49,979 bases of DNA, from assembly GCA_009995545.1 (NCBI GenBank), contig JAACPI010000006.1, positions 1 through 49,979 on the forward strand. The letters are read 5' to 3'. The notes under the pieces were generated by a model, which was given only the letters and a program-made list of their open reading frames with translations, made no database searches and was not told the DNA's origin. Position 1 is the first letter of the stretch, and each line of letters starts with the position of its first letter. The translations under genes were made by a program, and so were the position numbers. Below, piece by piece: positions 27,303-34,425 of this stretch. The DNA comes from a bacterium. Its GTDB lineage: Bacteria > Patescibacteriota > WWE3 > 2-01-FULL-39-13 > JAACPI01.

Positions 27303-27303
27303 C

Positions 27304-27467
27304 TGAACCTAACTAAGAATCTTAAGGACTAGTTTGGCAAACTAAGAGAGAATTCTTATAAATTAAGTGGGTAAGTCAACTGGAAAACATTTCTTACCAA
27401 TTAGGGTGGAACCACGGTTAATTAGAATTTGATCGTCCCTTAGTAAAATTAATAATTTTATTTAGGG
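27304..27467 (+). promoter_or_regulatory. Glycine T-box riboswitch upstream of glyS
   Basis: The T-box sequence AGGGTGGAACCACGG is at 27403-27417; its bulge UGGA (27407-27410) fits the UCCA end of tRNA-Gly. AGGG pairs with CCCT at 27437-27440 as the antiterminator. The alternative hairpin is CCCTTAGTAAAATT (27437-27450) with 27454-27467, one mismatch and one wobble, followed only by TTT. Stem III is GGTAAG/CTTACC (27370-27375/27393-27398). Stem I is very short: TAAGAAT/ATTCTTA (27314-27320/27352-27358) and TAGT/ACTA around the loop TTGGCAA (27334-27340), with the Gly codon GGC in the middle. No Stem II region is seen, as usual for glycine T-boxes. Confidence 0.88.
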
Positions 27468-27515
27468 TTTGGTAAAAGCTCATAACTTTTTCTTACTCCT
27501 CAAAATTTCTTATTT

Positions 27516-28892
27516 ATGGAAGATAAAATGCAGAAAATCACAAGTTTATGTAAAAGAAGAGGGTTTGTATTTCCAAGCTCCGAAATTTATGGGGGTTTGG
27601 CCAATGTTTATGATTACGGGCCTCTAGGAGTAGAGTTGCTTAAAAATATTAGGGAGTTATGGTGGAAAAATTTTGTACAAACTAGAGAGAATGTTGTTGG
27701 GATAGAGTCAGCCATTTTTATGCACCCTAAAGTTTGGGAGGCCAGCGGGCATGTTGCAGGCTTTGCAGACCCTATGGTGGAAGACTTAAAAACAAACAAC
27801 AGATACCGAGCAGACCATATAATAGAGGATTGGTGTAAATTAAACAAAAAAGAGGTTCCAGACACCGATAATTTTAAACTTGCCGACTTGGATAAATTTA
27901 TATCCGAAAACAACATAAAGTCTCCTTCAGGTAATAAATTTAGTCCAGCTAAGAGTTTTAATTTAATGTTTAGTACAAAGCTTGGTTCTGTGGAAAAAGA
28001 CGCTGAAAATCTTTATTTAAGAGCGGAGACAGCTCAGGGAATGTACGTAGACTTTAAAAATGTATTAGACTCTACACGTCAAAAAGTACCATTTGGTATA
28101 GCTCAGCAAGGAAGAGTATTTAGAAACGAAATAACTAAAGGTAAATTTTTGTTTAGAATGCTTGAGTTTCAGCAAATGGAGTTACAGTATTTTTTCGATT
28201 CAAAAAAATGGGAAGAGCAGTTTGAAACGTGGAGGGGTGAAATAGAAAATTGGTACTTTAACGTTTTGGGAATAAGCAAAGATAAGTTTAAATGGAAACC
28301 ACATACAAAACTAATATTTTATGCCAAGGCTGCTGAAGACTTGCAGTATAAATTTAGCTGGGGTTTTGACGAAGTGTCTGGTTTACACTATAGAACTGAT
28401 TATGACCTAAATACTCATAAAAAACACAGTGGAACTAATCTAGATTATCGAGATCCTTACACAGGTGAGGTATACACTCCCCATGTTTTAGAAACAACCT
28501 GGGGGTTGGATAGAAACTTTTTTATGGTTTTAGATGACGCTTACACAGAAGAGGAAGGTAGAGCTTACTTAAACCTTTCGGCAAAACTGGCTCCCTACAA
28601 AGTTGCTGTATTTCCGCTGGTTTCTAACAAAGAAAGTATTACAACTAAGGCTAAAGAAGTTTACAACAGCTTAAAGTTAGAAATTCCCACCTATTGGGAT
28701 GATAGAGGTAATATTGGAAAAAGGTATATGTATCAAGACGAAATAGGTACACCGTTTTGCGTAACAATAGACTATGAAACCTTAGAGGACGATAGCGTTA
28801 CGGTTAGAGATAGAGACAGCATGGTTCAAGAGAGAGTAAAAATAGTAGAGCTTCTTTCTTGGATTAACCAAAAAATAGCCGATTACAAATAA
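27516..28892 (+). CDS. glyS: Glycyl-tRNA synthetase, dimeric class II type
   Basis: A 458-residue alpha2-type GlyRS that charges tRNA-Gly. Visible: the N-terminal RRGFVFPSSEIYGGLANVYDYGPLG, class II motif 2 around GRVFRNEITKGKFLFRMLEF (about 207-226), EFQQMELQYF, motif 3 ETTWGLDRNFFMVL, and the C-terminal anticodon-binding domain APYKVAVFPLVSNKE. The ATG at 27516 is used; an ATG at 27528 would give a slightly shorter protein. It is controlled by the T-box leader, whose specifier GGC and UGGA bulge both match glycine. No Shine-Dalgarno sequence is seen. Confidence 0.95.
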   Translation: MEDKMQKITSLCKRRGFVFPSSEIYGGLANVYDYGPLGVELLKNIRELWWKNFVQTRENVVGIESAIFMHPKVWEASGHVAGFADPMVEDLKTNNRYRADHIIEDWCKLNKKEVPDTDNFKLADLDKFISENNIKSPSGNKFSPAKSFNLMFSTKLGSVEKDAENLYLRAETAQGMYVDFKNVLDSTRQKVPFGIAQQGRVFRNEITKGKFLFRMLEFQQMELQYFFDSKKWEEQFETWRGEIENWYFNVLGISKDKFKWKPHTKLIFYAKAAEDLQYKFSWGFDEVSGLHYRTDYDLNTHKKHSGTNLDYRDPYTGEVYTPHVLETTWGLDRNFFMVLDDAYTEEEGRAYLNLSAKLAPYKVAVFPLVSNKESITTKAKEVYNSLKLEIPTYWDDRGNIGKRYMYQDEIGTPFCVTIDYETLEDDSVTVRDRDSMVQERVKIVELLSWINQKIADYK

Positions 28893-28939
28893 TAACATTT
28901 TGTTAAAGTCTATAAAAATTAGATATTATTCTATTTAAA

Positions 28940-28976
28940 CTAAGGGTTGAACCTTATTAAAGTTTCCACCCTTTAG
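28940..28976 (+). terminator. Hairpin after glyS, possible terminator
   Basis: CTAAGGGT (28940-28947) pairs with ACCCTTTAG (28968-28976) with one bulge, and the inner GAAC/GTTTC adds partial pairing. A loose TTTAGTATTGTATTT follows instead of a clean T-run. Confidence 0.4.
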
Positions 28977-28997
28977 TATTGTATTTAGTGTATTTTC

Positions 28998-29026
28998 TTG
29001 TTAAGTTTAGGCTTTTTAGCTATTCT
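28998..29026 (+). promoter_or_regulatory. Promoter before a small membrane protein
   Basis: TTGTTA (28998-29003), 17-nt spacer, TATTCT (29021-29026), then 8 nt to the ATG at 29035. The predicted leader is about 2 nt. Confidence 0.45.
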
Positions 29027-29034
29027 TAAATTAG

Positions 29035-29397
29035 ATGTTTAAAATGCTGCCAAACATTTTTCATAGAAAAAATCATACACTGGAGAATTTTTATAGATAT
29101 AGCTATTTGTTTACATCTTTTATTTTTTTGTTTATTTCATTAACTGTTTACGGAGTTTATTTACCCGTTTCACGCATATTTTCTGGTGCTTTTTTAACTC
29201 CTTTTTCTCTGCAGTTTATTTTTTGGGTAAATATTTTATTATTTCTGGATTCCCTGATTGCGGCGGTAGCTTACGGGCGGTTTAAATTATGGGGAGTATG
29301 GAGATATAAGAATATTATATTATTCTTTTATGTTGGGGCGATAATAATTTTTAGTCTAGTTTTTGTCTTTAACTATCTGTTAACTCCTATTTTATAA
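29035..29397 (+). CDS. Small three-helix membrane protein of unknown function
   Basis: A 120-residue protein with hydrophobic helices at about 23-43, 58-79 and 94-117 separated by short basic loops, and a basic N-terminus (MFKMLPNIFHRKNH). I do not recognise a family. It stands alone between glyS and the convergent tRNA-Leu gene, with a plausible near-leaderless promoter. The codon pattern and clean membrane topology support a real gene. An ATG at 29044 is an alternative start. Confidence 0.65.
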   Translation: MFKMLPNIFHRKNHTLENFYRYSYLFTSFIFLFISLTVYGVYLPVSRIFSGAFLTPFSLQFIFWVNILLFLDSLIAAVAYGRFKLWGVWRYKNIILFFYVGAIIIFSLVFVFNYLLTPIL

Positions 29398-29454
29398 TCT
29401 GCTGGAGATATTTGTCCCAAACTACTTACTTATGCTTGATTTTAATCTTTTACA

Positions 29455-29541
29455 TGGTGCCGGAGGTGGGAGTTGAACCCACATGAGGTTGCCCTCACGG
29501 GATTTTGAGTCCCGCGCGTATGCCAATTCCGCCACTCCGGC
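29455..29541 (-). tRNA. tRNA-Leu (anticodon CAA)
   Basis: Reading the minus strand, the acceptor stem GCCGGAG/CTCCGGC (29541-29535 with 29465-29459) encloses a D-arm, an anticodon arm CGGGA-CTCAAAA-TCCCG with anticodon CAA (Leu, UUG), a long class II variable arm (TGAGGGCAACCTCA), and a T-arm with GGTTCAACTCC. The CCA end is encoded (29457-29455) and the discriminator is A, as expected for leucine. It reads UUG, a common codon in this AT-rich genome. It is one of only two minus-strand genes in the window. Confidence 0.96.
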
Positions 29542-29553
29542 TCTTTGAACACA

Positions 29554-29582
29554 ATTATCCACTATCTTTGTTTACGAAGCAA
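29554..29582 (-). promoter_or_regulatory. Possible promoter of tRNA-Leu
   Basis: On the minus strand TTGCTT (29582-29577), 17-nt spacer, GATAAT (29559-29554), then 12 nt to the first base of the tRNA. Confidence 0.4.
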
Positions 29583-29635
29583 ATTACTAAACATTTGGTC
29601 TTTATTTTAGTGCTCTTAATTATAATCTCTTCGAA

Positions 29636-29664
29636 GTGACACAATCTTTTTCCAGCGCTATAAT
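29636..29664 (+). promoter_or_regulatory. Promoter of efp
   Basis: GTGACA (29636-29641), exactly 17 nt, then TATAAT (29659-29664). Transcription should start near 29671, giving an untranslated leader of about 35 nt, so this gene is an exception to the leaderless pattern. The leader has no Shine-Dalgarno sequence. Confidence 0.65.
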
Positions 29665-29705
29665 ACTAAGGTTAAAAAGCTGTAACTATAAATTTTTATA
29701 ATTGT

Positions 29706-30266
29706 ATGATCTTATCTCAAGCTTTAAGAAAAGGAACAGTATTTATTCACGATAACTCTCCTTGGGTAGTTTTAGATTTTAGCCACATGAAAAAGGCAAG
29801 AGGTAGTGCTGTTATAAGGGTTAAGATTAGAAATTTGATGTCTGGTGTAATCAAAAACGACTCTTTTACTTCTTCTACAAAATTTGAACTTGCTGACCTT
29901 GAGAATATAAACTTTCAATACCTATATAAAGATGGAAAAAATGGCATGTTTATGGATCCTACAGATTACGAGCAAAAAGCTTTTGACTTAGAAATTTTAG
30001 GTGACAAGGCCGACTTTCTAATGGAAGGCCAACTATACCAAATTCAAATGTATAATAACGACTGTGTGGATATTCTTCTACCTAAGTCTTTGGACTTTAA
30101 AGTAAAGTATACGGAACCCGGTTTTAAAGGAGACACTTCGTCTTCCACTTTAAAACCGGCTAAGCTAGAAAACGATATAGAAATCATGGTTCCGCTTTTT
30201 ATAAATATCGGGGATGTGGTAAGAATAAACACTGATACTTTAGGGTACAAAGAGAGGGTTAAATAA
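29706..30266 (+). CDS. efp: Translation elongation factor P
   Basis: A 186-residue three-domain protein, normal length. EF-P binds between the P and E sites and relieves stalling at proline runs. Domain I has VVLDFSHMKKARGSAVIRVKIRNL; domains II-III have FMDPTDYEQ, GFKGDTSSSTLKPA and the C-terminal VPLFINIGDVVRINTDT. The modified tip residue (Lys34 in E. coli, Lys32 in B. subtilis, within KPGKG) is Arg32 here, in KKARG. Arg at this place is known from EF-Ps rhamnosylated by EarP; no earP is in the window. It has its own promoter and may be co-transcribed with the MFS gene 7 nt downstream. Confidence 0.95.
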   Translation: MILSQALRKGTVFIHDNSPWVVLDFSHMKKARGSAVIRVKIRNLMSGVIKNDSFTSSTKFELADLENINFQYLYKDGKNGMFMDPTDYEQKAFDLEILGDKADFLMEGQLYQIQMYNNDCVDILLPKSLDFKVKYTEPGFKGDTSSSTLKPAKLENDIEIMVPLFINIGDVVRINTDTLGYKERVK

Positions 30267-30273
30267 AATTTGT

Positions 30274-31590
30274 ATGCAAATAAAGAAGGATAGTACTTTC
30301 TCTTTAGATCTATTCCCGGGCGACACTTTGCTCTCTAACACTGGGTTTTTAAATCTTTGGTTCGCGCAGATACTGACTCAGGTCGGCGTAAAGCTGTTCG
30401 ATTTTGTTTTAGCAATACAGATATATAAACAAACGGGAAGTAACGCATCTGTATCTTATCTAATACTAGCTTACGGCTTGCCTGCTGTATTATTCAGTTC
30501 TTGGGCTGGTGTTTTAATTGATAGGTGGCGAAAAAAGACTACATTGGTTTTTATAAGCCTCTTAAGATTTTCTTTAATTCTTCTATTTATTCCTCTACAC
30601 AGTAACTTCTTTTTTATTCTTTTATTCGCCTTTCTGCTATCTTTGGTGTCGCAATTTTTTATTCCGCTTGAAGCCGTTTTAATTCCTAGGTTAGTAGAAA
30701 AAAAGCATTTAATAACTGCTAATTCTTTTTTTACTTTAACCCTTTATTCTTCCGCAGTAGTAGGGTTTATGGGGGCTGGTCCTTTACTAAAATCGGTAGG
30801 GGACTTAGGCTCTTTCGTTTTTATCGCCTCATTATTTTTAGTCGCAGGATTTTTAGGTTTACTACTACCTTTAAGTTCAAACAAAAAAGTTAGTATATTT
30901 TCAAGCAGGCATAAAAATCTGTTTATAGATAAGCCCTGGAACTCTATTAAACAAGGTTTAAAGATTGTTTCTAAGGACCCTGCTTTAAAATTAGGGATCC
31001 TTTTAATGGGGGTGTCCCAAATTATGGTTGCCATGTTTATGTCACTAACTCCTGGATTAACTACCCGGGTATTGGGTTTAGTGCCTGAGGATGCCTCTGT
31101 ATATCTTATTGGTCCCGCAGCATTTGGAATGGTGTTAGGGGCTGCTCTTATTTCTAGAATCGGGGGGTTTTTAACTAGAAAAAGACTCGTAAAAATTGGG
31201 CTTCTAGGTTCTTCACTAACCTTTTTAGGATTTTCTTTACTACCTGAAGTACGTTATTTTTCGATAGAAGAACATCTTACTCTTTTAAATTACAGTGTGA
31301 CCTTAATTGTAGGCATCGGGATCGCTCTTTCCGTACTTGCGGGGTTTTTTAACAGTTTTGTTAGTATTTCTTGTAATACAAGTTTGCAATCCCGTGTTTC
31401 TTTCAAAAACAGGGGTAAGGTATTTGGCTTTTTGCAGTCTATTGTGGCTGTTTCTGGAGCTCTGCCTATATTACTCTCCGGAATTTTGGCAGACCGAGTT
31501 GGTGTGACTAATGTATTTGGTTATCTGTCACTTCTAATTATAATAGTATTTATATCTACGTATAAACTTTTAAATATTCAATGGAGATAG
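30274..31590 (+). CDS. MFS transporter
   Basis: A 438-residue protein with about 12 helices in two halves joined by a basic loop (about 205-230). The first half has the MFS loop 2-3 motif in a reduced form, SSWAGVLIDRWRKKTTL (about 75-91); the second half repeats it near LLSGILADRVGVTN. The closest general type is the MFS_3/DHA-like drug and metabolite exporters. The substrate cannot be told. It overlaps the next membrane protein by 10 nt. Confidence 0.85.
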   Translation: MQIKKDSTFSLDLFPGDTLLSNTGFLNLWFAQILTQVGVKLFDFVLAIQIYKQTGSNASVSYLILAYGLPAVLFSSWAGVLIDRWRKKTTLVFISLLRFSLILLFIPLHSNFFFILLFAFLLSLVSQFFIPLEAVLIPRLVEKKHLITANSFFTLTLYSSAVVGFMGAGPLLKSVGDLGSFVFIASLFLVAGFLGLLLPLSSNKKVSIFSSRHKNLFIDKPWNSIKQGLKIVSKDPALKLGILLMGVSQIMVAMFMSLTPGLTTRVLGLVPEDASVYLIGPAAFGMVLGAALISRIGGFLTRKRLVKIGLLGSSLTFLGFSLLPEVRYFSIEEHLTLLNYSVTLIVGIGIALSVLAGFFNSFVSISCNTSLQSRVSFKNRGKVFGFLQSIVAVSGALPILLSGILADRVGVTNVFGYLSLLIIIVFISTYKLLNIQWR

Positions 31591-32354
31591 TTATCTCTTA
31601 TTTCTATACCCTTTATTCCTTTAGGTTTGTACTTTACCCAATACTAATTGCCCTAGTTTTAATAAAATACTTCTATCAAATATTTAAACACTCCTATAAA
31701 AACGGTTTTTTACGGGAAAAGTCTTTAGATATTTCTTTTATTTCTCTAGCAGGTCTAACTCTTCCCCCAATAGTTTTTATGCTGTTTTCACAAATACCCT
31801 CTTTAAACTATCTCAATAGCACTACCTACGAAACCTCAATTATTACGCTTTTATTACTTACCTTCATTTACTCTAAATCAAACAAGTTATCTTTTTTAAA
31901 GCTTTTAGACTTTATTTTTCAAGAAACATCCTTTGCTTTATTCTGGCTTTTTATTCTAAATTTTATGGTATTCCCTTTACCTAGAACTCTCTTAATGTCT
32001 TGCTTGTTTTTGATAGGTTATTTAATTCTATTAAATTCTCAAAAGTCTTCTTATAACTCACTTTTTTTTGGTTTACTACGAGCTAAAAAAACAGATGAGG
32101 TTACCTTTGTTGGGGGCAATGCTATGCTTTTCTTGATTTATTATTCCGCTGTTGCTATGCTAAATATATTCCTAATAAGGGGTTTTAACACTTATTTTTT
32201 TATACTAAGTAGTGTTGTTTCAATCTATTGTTTTATCAAATTTATTAGCTTATCTAAAGCAAAAAAAATTTTATGGACTCTCAATTTATCGTTCTTCAAA
32301 AAGAAAAGCTTACCGAAAAAAGACAAAATCTTACTAAAGAGGTTAATAGACTGA
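31581..32354 (+). CDS. Multi-pass membrane protein of unknown function
   Basis: A 257-residue protein with about seven hydrophobic helices and a basic C-terminal tail (FFKKKSLPKKDKILLKRLID). No family motif is recognised; EVTFVGGNAMLFLIYYSA (about 173-190) is the most distinctive segment. It starts inside the MFS gene (10-nt overlap) and its last 82 nt overlap the DksA-like gene in another frame. The topology faintly recalls prolipoprotein diacylglyceryl transferase, but its signature residues are not seen, so no function is assigned. Confidence 0.65.
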   Translation: MEIVISYFYTLYSFRFVLYPILIALVLIKYFYQIFKHSYKNGFLREKSLDISFISLAGLTLPPIVFMLFSQIPSLNYLNSTTYETSIITLLLLTFIYSKSNKLSFLKLLDFIFQETSFALFWLFILNFMVFPLPRTLLMSCLFLIGYLILLNSQKSSYNSLFFGLLRAKKTDEVTFVGGNAMLFLIYYSAVAMLNIFLIRGFNTYFFILSSVVSIYCFIKFISLSKAKKILWTLNLSFFKKKSLPKKDKILLKRLID

Positions 32355-32608
32355 AAAAAGAGGATGCTTTTAAAGAAGAGGCAATGGATCCCGGAGGTAG
32401 AAGATTTGATGAAGAGGACGATGTTGCTGAAGCCACACAGCATTCTAACACCCAATCTCTAGTAGTGGAAATTCAAAAAGATTTAAAACAAGTAGAGAAA
32501 GCCTTAAAATCTATTGAAGATGGTACCTATGGTACAGATGAGATCACTGGAGAAACCATTTCAGAAGAAAGATTAACTGCCTACCCCGAAGCCACGACTT
32601 CCAATTGA
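32273..32608 (+). CDS. DksA/TraR-like protein without zinc cysteines
   Basis: A 111-residue acidic protein: an N-terminal coiled coil (about 5-35), an acidic middle with FDEEDDVAEATQH, a second helix SLVVEIQKDLKQVEKALKSIEDG, and the tail GTYGTDEITGETISEERLTAYPEA. That tail matches 'GTYG-x-C-x-x-xG-x-I-xxxRL-x-a-xPxA' of TraR/DksA zinc fingers, but no Cys is present. DksA proteins enter the RNA polymerase secondary channel. The ATG at 32273 overlaps the previous gene by 82 nt; the next in-frame start (32384) would remove the coiled coil. Confidence 0.72.
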   Translation: MDSQFIVLQKEKLTEKRQNLTKEVNRLKKEDAFKEEAMDPGGRRFDEEDDVAEATQHSNTQSLVVEIQKDLKQVEKALKSIEDGTYGTDEITGETISEERLTAYPEATTSN

Positions 32609-32618
32609 AAAAGTAGCG

Positions 32619-32634
32619 TTAAACAGTTGTTTAA
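32619..32634 (+). terminator. Small hairpin after the DksA-like gene
   Basis: TTAAAC-AGTT-GTTTAA, a 6-bp stem with a tetraloop, flanked by CCAATT (32601-32606) and AATTGG (32633-32638) that could extend the structure. No T-tract; termination uncertain. Confidence 0.3.
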
Positions 32635-32724
32635 TTGGCTCTTAAATAAACTCTTTATTAAAATAATTCGGTCTTCTAACTAAATCCTTTAAGTACAATC
32701 TTTCGGGTAAGTTTTGTGTTGTAG

Positions 32725-32774
32725 TGTGGGGTTGATTGGTGATAGATTATATATAAATGGTGATAAATGGTGAA
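32725..32774 (+). promoter_or_regulatory. Candidate MraZ operator at the start of the division cluster
   Basis: TGG trinucleotides within G/T-rich repeats occur at 32727, 32737, 32758 and 32768: steps of 10, 21 and 10 bp, all on one helical face. The repeats read TGTGGGGT, TTGGTGAT, ATGGTGAT and ATGGTGAA. MraZ is known to repress its own cluster by binding direct TGGG-type repeats at 10-bp spacing. The last two repeats cover the mraZ start codon and the middle holds a GATTAT/TATATA -10 region. Confidence 0.5.
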
Positions 32775-33215
32775 AAACAAGAAAACAAAATAATCACCAA
32801 ACGGCTTTTTTTAGGGGAATACCAGCCAAACTTAACCAAGGGTGCTAGATTAGCCCTACCAAAAAAGATCAGGGAAGTTTTTGGTGAAAATAATCGCATA
32901 ATTTTATCTAGAGGTTTTGAAAATTGTATCTTTGGGTTTACCCCAGATGCTTGGGAGATTGAATCCCAAAAGAATCTAGATGCCTCTACTGGTGATAAAA
33001 GATCCAGAATGCTAAAGAGATACTTGTTTTCTGGTGCATACGAGATTGACTTGGATGCACAAGGAAGGGTTGTTTTACCCAAATCACTATTAACTTACTC
33101 TGGTTTACAAGAAGAATCCGGAGCAATGTTAATAGGTGCTGGGGATCACTTTGAGATCTGGGATAAGGACAGTTGGGGAAAAATATTCGAGACTCTAGAG
33201 GGTCAGGTTGTATAA
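32757..33215 (+). CDS. mraZ: Transcriptional regulator MraZ
   Basis: A 152-residue protein with two AbrB-like MraZ repeats. Repeat 1, FLGEYQPNLTKGARLALPKKIREVF (about 18-42), has TKGAR where DxKGR is usual; repeat 2, YEIDLDAQGRVVLPKSLLTYSG, keeps DAQGR. MraZ forms ring-shaped oligomers that bind the promoter of the division and wall cluster. About 16 residues precede the usual start of the family, beginning at the ATG inside the operator repeats. It is followed after 3 nt by rsmH, the classical order. Confidence 0.93.
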   Translation: MVINGEKQENKIITKRLFLGEYQPNLTKGARLALPKKIREVFGENNRIILSRGFENCIFGFTPDAWEIESQKNLDASTGDKRSRMLKRYLFSGAYEIDLDAQGRVVLPKSLLTYSGLQEESGAMLIGAGDHFEIWDKDSWGKIFETLEGQVV

Positions 33216-33218
33216 CTT

Positions 33219-34133
33219 ATGAAGCACATACCGGTTCTATTAGATGAAGTAGTCGTCGAATGTCCATCTGATACCAAAGGGTGGTTAATTGACTGTACTC
33301 TAGGTTCTGGAGGCCATTTTTTAGCACTTTTAAACTTAAATGATAACTTAGTAGGTTTTGATGCAGACTTTGCTCCTATTGAGAATCTGTCCAAAATATT
33401 AATTTCAAAAGGTTTTACAGAGGTAGAAAGCCCTCTGGAGGATATTTCTATTTTTACAGATTCTAAAAGCGAAAAGAAAGTAATACTTTGCAATGTGAAT
33501 TTTAGTAAGGCAAAAAAAACTTTAGAAGATTTAAATATATTTAACTTTTCGCTAATTTTGGCAGACTTAGGTCTTAGTACTGACCAACTGCTATTTAGCA
33601 CGAGGGGGTTTAGTTTTTCTCAACCAAACCAAGCCCTAGATATGCGTATAAATATAAAATCAGGTGGGCCGACCGCCGCGGATTTGCTAAATTTTTTATC
33701 TGAAAGTGAGCTGACAAACTTATTCAGAAACTACGGAGAAATGTCATCTGCTAAGCCTTTAGCAAAAAAAATTCTTCAGTATCGGGAAAAATTTGGGAAT
33801 ATAGGGACCGTTGGAGAACTTTTAAAAGCATCGGGTTATCAAAATAGAATTTTGGGTAAAAAAGTTCACCCAGCTACTAAATTATTTATGGCCCTTCGTA
33901 TAGCCGTGAATTCTGAATTTGTAAACTTACAGTTATTGCTATCGGATTTTTTACCTTCAATTTATAAAGGCACAAAGATTTTAATAATTTCCTTCCACTC
34001 TTTAGAACAAAAAATTATACAGAATTTTGTTAAGGATAATGACCTAAACGTTAAAAATATTAAACCTGGTATTGAAGAAATTAGAAGCAATTCTAGTTCT
34101 AGATCAGCAACTTTAAACGTTATTTATGAATAA
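33219..34133 (+). CDS. rsmH: 16S rRNA (cytosine1402-N4)-methyltransferase RsmH
   Basis: A 304-residue enzyme that methylates N4 of C1402 in the ribosomal P site, using SAM. Motifs: HIPVLLDEVV at the N-terminus, DCTLGSGGHFLAL (about 24-36, SAM binding), LADLGLSTDQL (about 113-123), FSFSQPNQALDMRIN, and the C-terminal FMALRIAVNSE and IISFHSLEQKI. All signature segments of RsmH/MraW are present. It follows mraZ after 3 nt and overlaps the ftsL-like gene by 8 nt. Confidence 0.95.
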   Translation: MKHIPVLLDEVVVECPSDTKGWLIDCTLGSGGHFLALLNLNDNLVGFDADFAPIENLSKILISKGFTEVESPLEDISIFTDSKSEKKVILCNVNFSKAKKTLEDLNIFNFSLILADLGLSTDQLLFSTRGFSFSQPNQALDMRINIKSGGPTAADLLNFLSESELTNLFRNYGEMSSAKPLAKKILQYREKFGNIGTVGELLKASGYQNRILGKKVHPATKLFMALRIAVNSEFVNLQLLLSDFLPSIYKGTKILIISFHSLEQKIIQNFVKDNDLNVKNIKPGIEEIRSNSSSRSATLNVIYE

Positions 34134-34419
34134 AAGACTTATATTTAATTGCATACTATGCTGTTTACCCGCTATTGTGGGTTTAATGGCCCGGGTTGTT
34201 GTTTTTAACAACTTGTTAATTGATGGGCAAAAAATGCACTCTATGAGTCTGCAGATTTCGAATTTAGAAATAGAGAATAAAAAGCTTAAGTTTCAAAATG
34301 CAAAAATGAGTAGCTACAGCGAGCTGTATGAAAGAGCTTCAAAATTAGGCATGCAGACTGCTTCCATATCTTTCATTGAAGTTTCTCAAAGCTCGCTGGC
34401 CTCCACTGCTAAGAACTAA
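34126..34419 (+). CDS. ftsL: FtsL-like division protein
   Basis: A 97-residue protein with one N-terminal helix (about 7-28), then a coiled-coil-like region, ISNLEIENKKLKFQNAKM (about 44-61), and a short tail with RASKLGM. This is the bitopic layout of FtsL, which joins FtsQ/DivIB and FtsB/DivIC and helps activate FtsWI. FtsL is weakly conserved, so the call relies on topology and on the position between rsmH and ftsI. It overlaps rsmH by 8 nt. Confidence 0.75.
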   Translation: MNKRLIFNCILCCLPAIVGLMARVVVFNNLLIDGQKMHSMSLQISNLEIENKKLKFQNAKMSSYSELYERASKLGMQTASISFIEVSQSSLASTAKN

Positions 34420-34425
34420 TTTTGT

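Noticed and set aside
28940-28976. AAGGGTTGAACC followed by ACCCTT after glyS looks like a second T-box core
   Set aside because: The conserved TGGN bulge and ACCGCGG are missing, there is no specifier stem, and no synthetase gene follows. It is better read as a plain hairpin.
31581-32354. Membrane protein as prolipoprotein diacylglyceryl transferase
   Set aside because: Size and topology are loosely similar, but the conserved Lgt residues are not visible.
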